Below are positions 59,912 to 64,000 of a stretch of DNA of 64,000 nt, in pieces. The first letter of the stretch is position 1, and the number at the start of each line of letters is the position of its first letter. The notes below the pieces were generated by a model. It had not been told where the DNA came from. It ran no database searches and was given only the letters and a program-made list of their open reading frames with translations. Source of the DNA: Limnohabitans sp. JirII-31 (GTDB lineage: Bacteria; Pseudomonadota; Gammaproteobacteria; Burkholderiales; Burkholderiaceae_C); contig NZ_NESA01000001.1 in assembly GCF_002778315.1 (NCBI RefSeq), forward strand, positions 680,321 through 744,320, in the 5' to 3' direction. The translations under genes were made by a program, and so were the position numbers.

Positions 59912-59939
59912 TTGCATCACTCTTGGATAGCGCTATCAT
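59912..59939 (+). promoter_or_regulatory. Predicted promoter of the LacI-type regulator gene
   Basis: TTGCAT (59912-59917) and TATCAT (59934-59939) are separated by 16 bp. The second operator copy occupies the spacer and the -10 box, which would give autorepression. Confidence 0.5.
59925..59938. promoter_or_regulatory. LacI-type operator, regulator side
   Basis: GGATAGCGCTATCA contains the same 12-bp palindromic core as the copy at 59857-59870; the centres are 68 bp apart. It overlaps the predicted -10 box of the regulator gene. Confidence 0.75.
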
Positions 59940-59984
59940 AAAGAGGCTAATCCATCGTCATGCCCGTAAAAACCCTTATCTCTT

Positions 59985-61010
59985 ATGGCCAGCAAAACTC
60001 CGCGATCAAGAGCCACAGGCCGCATCACCCTGGCAGATGTTGCACATCTTGCAGGGGTGAGCCCCATCACGGTGTCACGCGCTCTACGGGGAGAACGTGC
60101 GGTGGGAGATGACTTGACGCAACGGGTGAAAAAGGCAGCGCAGCAACTGGGCTACAGCCCCGACCCAGCTGCACGCGCCCTCGCCTCACGCCACAGTGAC
60201 CACGTGGCGATGCTGATCCCGATGCTGTCGAACAACTTGTTTGTGGACGTGCTGGAAGCCGCCCAAGGGGCTTTGCGCGCAGCAGGCTACCAAACCTTGA
60301 TGGGCGTGACGCATTACGACACCCGCGAAGAAGAGCAACTTTTGCGCGAGCAGTTGCAGCACCGTCCAGCAGGGGTGTTGCTCACAGGACTGGACCACAG
60401 CGACATGGCGCGCGAGCTGATTGCGAAAAGCGGAGTGCCCTGCGTACACATGATGGAGTTGGCTCAAAGTCCGGAGGTCTACAGCGTGGGGTTTTCACAA
60501 ACCGACGCGGCCAGGACCATGACCCAACACCTGCTGTCACGGGGTAAGAAGCGCATTGCATTTGCAGCGGCACAACTTGACCCACGCACATTGCAACGCT
60601 TGGACGGATGGCGCGCTTGTCTCTCAGCCGCAGGCCTGCATGACCCCTGTTTAGAGTGGCTCAACCCGGCCCCTTCATCCATGGCATTGGGCAGCCAGAT
60701 GTTTGAGCAGATGTTGCAAGCCGATGTCGGCATTGACGCGGTGTTTTTCTGTAACGATGACTTGGCACAAGGCGCCTTGTTGGCCGCGCCTCGTCTGTCG
60801 GTGGCAGTCCCTGACCGTGTGGCCATTGCCGGATTCAACGACCTCACCGGCAGTGCCTTGATGTGGCCTGCTCTGACCACCATCCGCACCCCACGCCGAG
60901 ACATTGGCCAAGCTGCCGCGCAGATGCTGCTGTCTTTGATGAAGGGGGAAGAAGTGCCAACCCCGCACATCAACGTTGGTTATGAATTGATCGTGCGTGA
61001 CAGCACCTGA
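59985..61010 (+). CDS. LacI-family transcriptional regulator, GntR-like (gluconate)
   Basis: This 341-residue repressor has an N-terminal helix-turn-helix at about 14-36 (ITLADVAHLAGVSPITVSRALRG) and a periplasmic-binding-protein-like effector domain: HVAMLIPMLSNNLFVDVLEAAQ, DAVFFCNDDLAQGALLAA, and TTIRTPRRDIGQAAAQML near the end. It is divergent from gntK and the TRAP genes, and two identical palindromes lie between, so it very likely controls both sides in response to gluconate or 6-phosphogluconate. Confidence 0.93.
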   Translation: MASKTPRSRATGRITLADVAHLAGVSPITVSRALRGERAVGDDLTQRVKKAAQQLGYSPDPAARALASRHSDHVAMLIPMLSNNLFVDVLEAAQGALRAAGYQTLMGVTHYDTREEEQLLREQLQHRPAGVLLTGLDHSDMARELIAKSGVPCVHMMELAQSPEVYSVGFSQTDAARTMTQHLLSRGKKRIAFAAAQLDPRTLQRLDGWRACLSAAGLHDPCLEWLNPAPSSMALGSQMFEQMLQADVGIDAVFFCNDDLAQGALLAAPRLSVAVPDRVAIAGFNDLTGSALMWPALTTIRTPRRDIGQAAAQMLLSLMKGEEVPTPHINVGYELIVRDST

Positions 61011-61037
61011 GAAACCGGGTGTTTACACTCAGGGCCC

Positions 61038-61805
61038 ATGACGACATCCAGCGCGACCCCCTCTCAACGACTGGCCAACAAGGTCAGCATCATCACCGGC
61101 GCAGCCCAAGGCATTGGGTTGGCCACCGCCCTCAAATTTGCCCGTGAAGGTGCCATCGTGGTGGTCTGCGATGTCAAGCAAGCCGCTGTGGATGCGGCGG
61201 TGGACGAGTGCCGGGCCTTGGGCGCGCAAGCGAGTGGGTATGTGGTGGATGTGACCCAACGTGACATGGTGGATGGCATGGTCCAAGCTGTGCTGAGCCA
61301 ATATGGCCGCATCGATGTGTTGGTCAACAACGCAGGTATCACCCAAGATGCACGCTTACAAAAGATGACGCTGGAACAGTTTGACCGGGTGATCGATGTC
61401 AACTTGCGTGGCGTCTTCCACTGCGCTCAAGCGGTCACCGACGCCATGGTGGCCCAAGGCAGTGGCGTGATTTTGAATGCCTCTTCGGTGGTGGGTATTT
61501 ACGGCAACTTTGGGCAAACCAATTACGCAGCCACCAAGTTTGGCGTGATCGGGTTCACCAAAACCTGGAGTCGTGAATTGGGGCCCAAAGGCATTCGCGT
61601 CAATGCCGTAGCGCCTGGCTTTGTGGCCACGCCCATTTTGTCGACCATGCCCGAGAAAGTGATTGAAGACATGGTGCACCGCGTGCCACTCAAACGTTTG
61701 GGACAGCCCGAAGACATCGCCAATGTCTACGCTTTCTTGGCCAGCGATGAGGCGGCCTACGTGAACGGTGCGGTGCTTGAAGTGTCAGGCGGTATGACGG
61801 TATGA
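61038..61805 (+). CDS. FabG-like SDR-family 3-oxoacyl reductase
   Basis: This 255-residue SDR has TGAAQGIG at 20-27, NNAG at 97-100, N122, S150, Y163 and K167, the complete classical catalytic set. [14 protein letters not shown] and the C-terminal EVSGGMTV are typical of FabG-type reductases. It could reduce 3-oxoacyl or sugar-derived ketones. The start follows the gntR-like gene by 27 bp, and the stop overlaps the first chromate transporter gene (ATGA), so it may read through from the regulator or with the transporter. Confidence 0.9.
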   Translation: MTTSSATPSQRLANKVSIITGAAQGIGLATALKFAREGAIVVVCDVKQAAVDAAVDECRALGAQASGYVVDVTQRDMVDGMVQAVLSQYGRIDVLVNNAGITQDARLQKMTLEQFDRVIDVNLRGVFHCAQAVTDAMVAQGSGVILNASSVVGIYGNFGQTNYAATKFGVIGFTKTWSRELGPKGIRVNAVAPGFVATPILSTMPEKVIEDMVHRVPLKRLGQPEDIANVYAFLASDEAAYVNGAVLEVSGGMTV

Positions 61806-62386
61806 GTGAGACACCTGAACTGCGCCCTGGCCCTCGCTCTAAAACCGACCTGTTTATCTCGTTCACCTTGCTGGCATTGCAAGGCTTTGGCGGCGTGTTG
61901 TCGGTGGTGCAACGCGAACTGGTGGAAAAAAAGAAATGGTTGACCACCGAAGAGTTTGTGGAGGACTGGGCCGTCGCACAAATTTTGCCTGGCCCCAATG
62001 TGCTCAATTTGTCGCTGATGATTGGCGGTCGCCACTTTGGCTTGCAAGGCGCGTTGGTCGCTTTGGCGGGCATCTTGTGCGTGCCCAGTTTGCTGATCTT
62101 GGTGATTGCCGTGTTGTATGCCGGCATTGAACACAACGTGGCTGCACAAGGTGCTTTGCGAGGCATGGGCGCGGTGTGCGTGGGCCTGATTCTGGCGACT
62201 GGCCTGAAGATGACGCCAGCCCTCAAAAGCAACCCAATGGGGCGCACCACATGTGCCATCCTGGGGGTCATCACCTTCATCGCTGTGGCTTTGCTGCGCG
62301 TGCCACTGGCCTGGGTGTTGCTCACCCTGGGCCCCTTGGCCAGCGTGTGGGCTTGGCGACAACTGAAACAACGAGGTGCAGCATGA
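61802..62386 (+). CDS. Chromate transporter, N-terminal-type half (short-chain CHR)
   Basis: This 194-residue membrane protein matches one half of Chr[26 protein letters not shown] at the start, [25 protein letters not shown] and [16 protein letters not shown]. Short CHR proteins work as heterologous pairs. It overlaps the SDR stop and the next chr gene by 4 bp each, so the two halves are made together. Chromate efflux is known for the long form; in short pairs the substrate is less certain. Confidence 0.91.
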   Translation: MSETPELRPGPRSKTDLFISFTLLALQGFGGVLSVVQRELVEKKKWLTTEEFVEDWAVAQILPGPNVLNLSLMIGGRHFGLQGALVALAGILCVPSLLILVIAVLYAGIEHNVAAQGALRGMGAVCVGLILATGLKMTPALKSNPMGRTTCAILGVITFIAVALLRVPLAWVLLTLGPLASVWAWRQLKQRGAA

Positions 62387-62979
62387 GTTCAACCTTGTCG
62401 ATGCTGGACTGGTGGGCCTTCTTCTCGCACTTTGCGTCTTTGTCGCTACTGGCTATCGGTGGCGCGATCAGCACCGCACCCGATATTCACCGCTATGTGG
62501 TGGACGAACAGCATTGGCTCAACGACATCCAGTTCACCTCCTCCATCGCTTTGGCACAAGGTGCGCCGGGGCCCAATGTGCTGTTCATTGGTTTGATTGG
62601 CTGGAACGTGGGCCTGAATGCGGGCGGTGGCTTTGCCTCTGGCTGGACGGGAATCTCGTTAGGACTGTGGGGCATGCTGCTGGCCATGCTCGGAATGCTG
62701 CTGCCCTCGACCACGCTGGCCTACTTTGCGTCACGCTGGGGGCACCGCAACCGTGACCTGCCTGCGGTGCGATCGTTCAAAGCTGGCATGGCACCGATCG
62801 TGATTGCCCTGTTGCTGTCGACAGGATGGCTGCTGACCGGTAGCCACGACAATCCGGCCCAAAATTGGCCGATGTGGCTGCTCAGCGCTGTGACGGCCTT
62901 GGTGGTTTGGAAAACCAAAACCCATTTATTGGTGTTGCTGGCCATCGGCGCTGTGTTGGGCGCCCTGGGTTTTGTTTAA
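62383..62979 (+). CDS. Chromate transporter, second half (short-chain CHR)
   Basis: This 198-residue partner of the preceding protein has SHFASLSLLAIGGAISTAPDI, then QFTSSIALAQGAPGPNVLFIGLIGWN and AYFASRWGHRNRDLPAVRSFK. The helices are oriented so that the pair together mimics a full ChrA. The ATG at 62383 overlaps the previous stop by 4 bp. It converges with rlmB 6 bp away. Confidence 0.9.
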   Translation: MSSTLSMLDWWAFFSHFASLSLLAIGGAISTAPDIHRYVVDEQHWLNDIQFTSSIALAQGAPGPNVLFIGLIGWNVGLNAGGGFASGWTGISLGLWGMLLAMLGMLLPSTTLAYFASRWGHRNRDLPAVRSFKAGMAPIVIALLLSTGWLLTGSHDNPAQNWPMWLLSAVTALVVWKTKTHLLVLLAIGAVLGALGFV

Positions 62980-62985
62980 AGCGCG

Positions 62986-63729
62986 TTAACCGCGTTGGCG
63001 GCGTGCTTCGTACAAGCAAACACCGCTGGCGACCGACACGTTCAAACTCTCCACAGCGCCCTTCATAGGAATGCTGATGAGTTCGTCGCAGGTCTTGCGT
63101 GTGAGCTGACGCATGCCGTCCCCCTCTGCGCCCAGCACCAAAGCGGTGGGGCCTTTGAGATCCACTTGGTACAAGGTTTTGGGCGCGTCATCGCTGGTGC
63201 CAATGATCCAAATATTGCGCTCCTTGAGTTCGTTCAAGGTACGTGCCAAATTGGTCACCATGAAATACGGCACCGTCTCAGCCGCGCCGCTGGCCACTTT
63301 CGCCACCGTGGCGTTGATGCCCACTGCGTGGTCTTTGGGCGCGATCACGGCATGCGCACCGGCACCATCGGCCACACGCAAACAAGCACCCAGGTTGTGG
63401 GGGTCGGTCACGCCGTCGAGCACCAAAATTAGTGGCGCCTCAACCGGTTCAATTTTTTCCAGCAATTCGTCTAGAGAATGCACCACGGCCAATGGGCTCA
63501 CACGTGCTGCCACACCCTGGTGGCCATGGCTGCCAGCCAGTTTGGCCAAACGCAGGCCATCGGCTTCGATCAAGCGCGCACCGGCTTCGTTGGCACGCTC
63601 CAAAAACTGACGCATGCGCGCGTCACGCCGTGTGGGCTCGTAGTAAATCTCGATGATGGATTGCGGTGCGGTTTTGAGGCGCACACCCACGGCATGAAAG
63701 CCGAACAGAACTTTGGGGGAAGAAGACAT
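62986..63729 (-). CDS. rlmB: 23S rRNA (guanosine(2251)-2'-O)-methyltransferase RlmB
   Basis: This 247-residue SPOUT methyltransferase has an N-terminal RNA-binding domain opening with [12 protein letters not shown] and the C-terminal knot motifs [32 protein letters not shown] and [17 protein letters not shown]. It modifies G2251 in the 23S P-site loop. It converges with the chromate transporter gene and is followed upstream by the glycosyltransferase gene on the same strand, 40 bp away. Confidence 0.96.
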   Translation of the reverse strand: MSSSPKVLFGFHAVGVRLKTAPQSIIEIYYEPTRRDARMRQFLERANEAGARLIEADGLRLAKLAGSHGHQGVAARVSPLAVVHSLDELLEKIEPVEAPLILVLDGVTDPHNLGACLRVADGAGAHAVIAPKDHAVGINATVAKVASGAAETVPYFMVTNLARTLNELKERNIWIIGTSDDAPKTLYQVDLKGPTALVLGAEGDGMRQLTRKTCDELISIPMKGAVESLNVSVASGVCLYEARRQRG

Positions 63730-63769
63730 GTGGGGATTATCCCTTGCGGCGTTGACACGCCAGCATGGA

Positions 63770-64000
63770 TCAACTCAAGCGGAGCAAATCGGTCGCGACG
63801 CGCTTCAGCACAGTAGACCAAGTTCGATCGGTTTCTTGTCTGTACAACTTGACCGAGCCATACCAAGGACTGCCCTCTCTGTCCAACAACCAGCGCCAAT
63901 CGGGGACGTAGGGCAGCAACACCCAGGTCGGTCGCCCCAAGGCTCCAGACAAATGTGCCACGCTGGTATCCACGCTGATCACCACATCCATCAGCTCACA
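63770..64000 (-). CDS. TPR-repeat glycosyltransferase (GT41/GT9-like C-terminus), truncated by window edge
   Basis: The frame is open to base 64000, so the N-terminus lies outside. The last 76 residues show [20 protein letters not shown] and [26 protein letters not shown], the signature of the C-terminal domain of bacterial TPR-glycosyltransferases and heptosyltransferase-like proteins. The substrate and the rest of the protein cannot be seen. A 40 bp gap separates it from rlmB on the same strand. Confidence 0.85.
   Translation of the reverse strand, partial: CELMDVVISVDTSVAHLSGALGRPTWVLLPYVPDWRWLLDREGSPWYGSVKLYRQETDRTWSTVLKRVATDLLRLS

Overview
This 64 kb window is a dense bacterial chromosome segment of high GC content. 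It has about 60 protein genes and no gap longer than about 170 bp. I saw no rRNA, tRNA, CRISPR array, insertion sequence, integrase or phage gene. Gene content and order point to a betaproteobacterium of the order Burkholderiales, most like Comamonadaceae: a long second IF-1, the hexR-zwf-pgl-edd-eda Entner-Doudoroff operon, DUF6352, a Bug-type binding protein, and mltG-tmk-holB-tatD. The genus cannot be fixed from the sequence alone. Both ends cut a gene: a fatty-acid oxidation enzyme on the left and a glycosyltransferase on the right.

Layout. 1-6.8 kb: a fatty-acid/acyl-CoA oxidation operon (multifunctional hydroxyacyl-CoA dehydrogenase, thiolase, acyl-CoA dehydrogenase, hotdog thioesterase, MDR reductase, SDR). 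6.8-16.5 kb: a small lipoprotein with an HExxH motif, tex, dinB-like, a patatin-like lipase, an FMN reductase, an iron alcohol dehydrogenase, an HSL-type esterase, a thioesterase-GNAT fusion, a second thioesterase and ygfZ. 16.6-20.7 kb: mltG-tmk-holB-tatD plus a secreted ankyrin protein. 20.7-28.3 kb: an accessory-looking block (FAA hydrolase, orphan Bug binding protein, VOC and SnoaL-like proteins, then aldehyde dehydrogenase, an orphan family-3 binding protein and a hybrid histidine kinase). 28.4-34.6 kb: ldcA, a tadA-hydrolase fusion, paiB-like, infA, guaA and guaB on the minus strand. 34.7-40.7 kb: a three-gene heavy-metal-type RND efflux operon ending in an atypical PII protein. 40.6-46.3 kb: DUF6352, rnfH, ratA, smpB, ygiQ and murI. 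46.4-56.5 kb: hexR-zwf-pgl-edd-eda-pgi-ppc. 56.5-61.0 kb: a TRAP transporter, gluconokinase and a divergent LacI-type regulator. 61.0-64.0 kb: an SDR, a two-gene chromate transporter, rlmB and the partial glycosyltransferase.

How the parts fit together. The two sugar-acid modules converge on 6-phosphogluconate: Zwf and Pgl make it from glucose-6-phosphate, and the TRAP transporter plus gluconokinase would make it from imported gluconate. Edd and Eda then split it, Pgi recycles hexose phosphate and Ppc replenishes oxaloacetate. Each module has its own visible palindromic operators: two GTAAC-N3-GTTAC sites flanking the hexR promoter, and two GATAGCGCTATC sites between gntK and its LacI-type regulator.

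The observations I rate highest are: the PII protein lacking the uridylylation tyrosine at the end of the RND operon; the orphan binding protein directly ahead of a hybrid kinase; the two protein fusions (thioesterase-GNAT, and TadA with a hydrolase-like tail that has no recognisable nucleophile); and two consecutive terminator-like hairpins before guaA, the second ending exactly at its start codon. No complete undescribed defence or mobile system was found.
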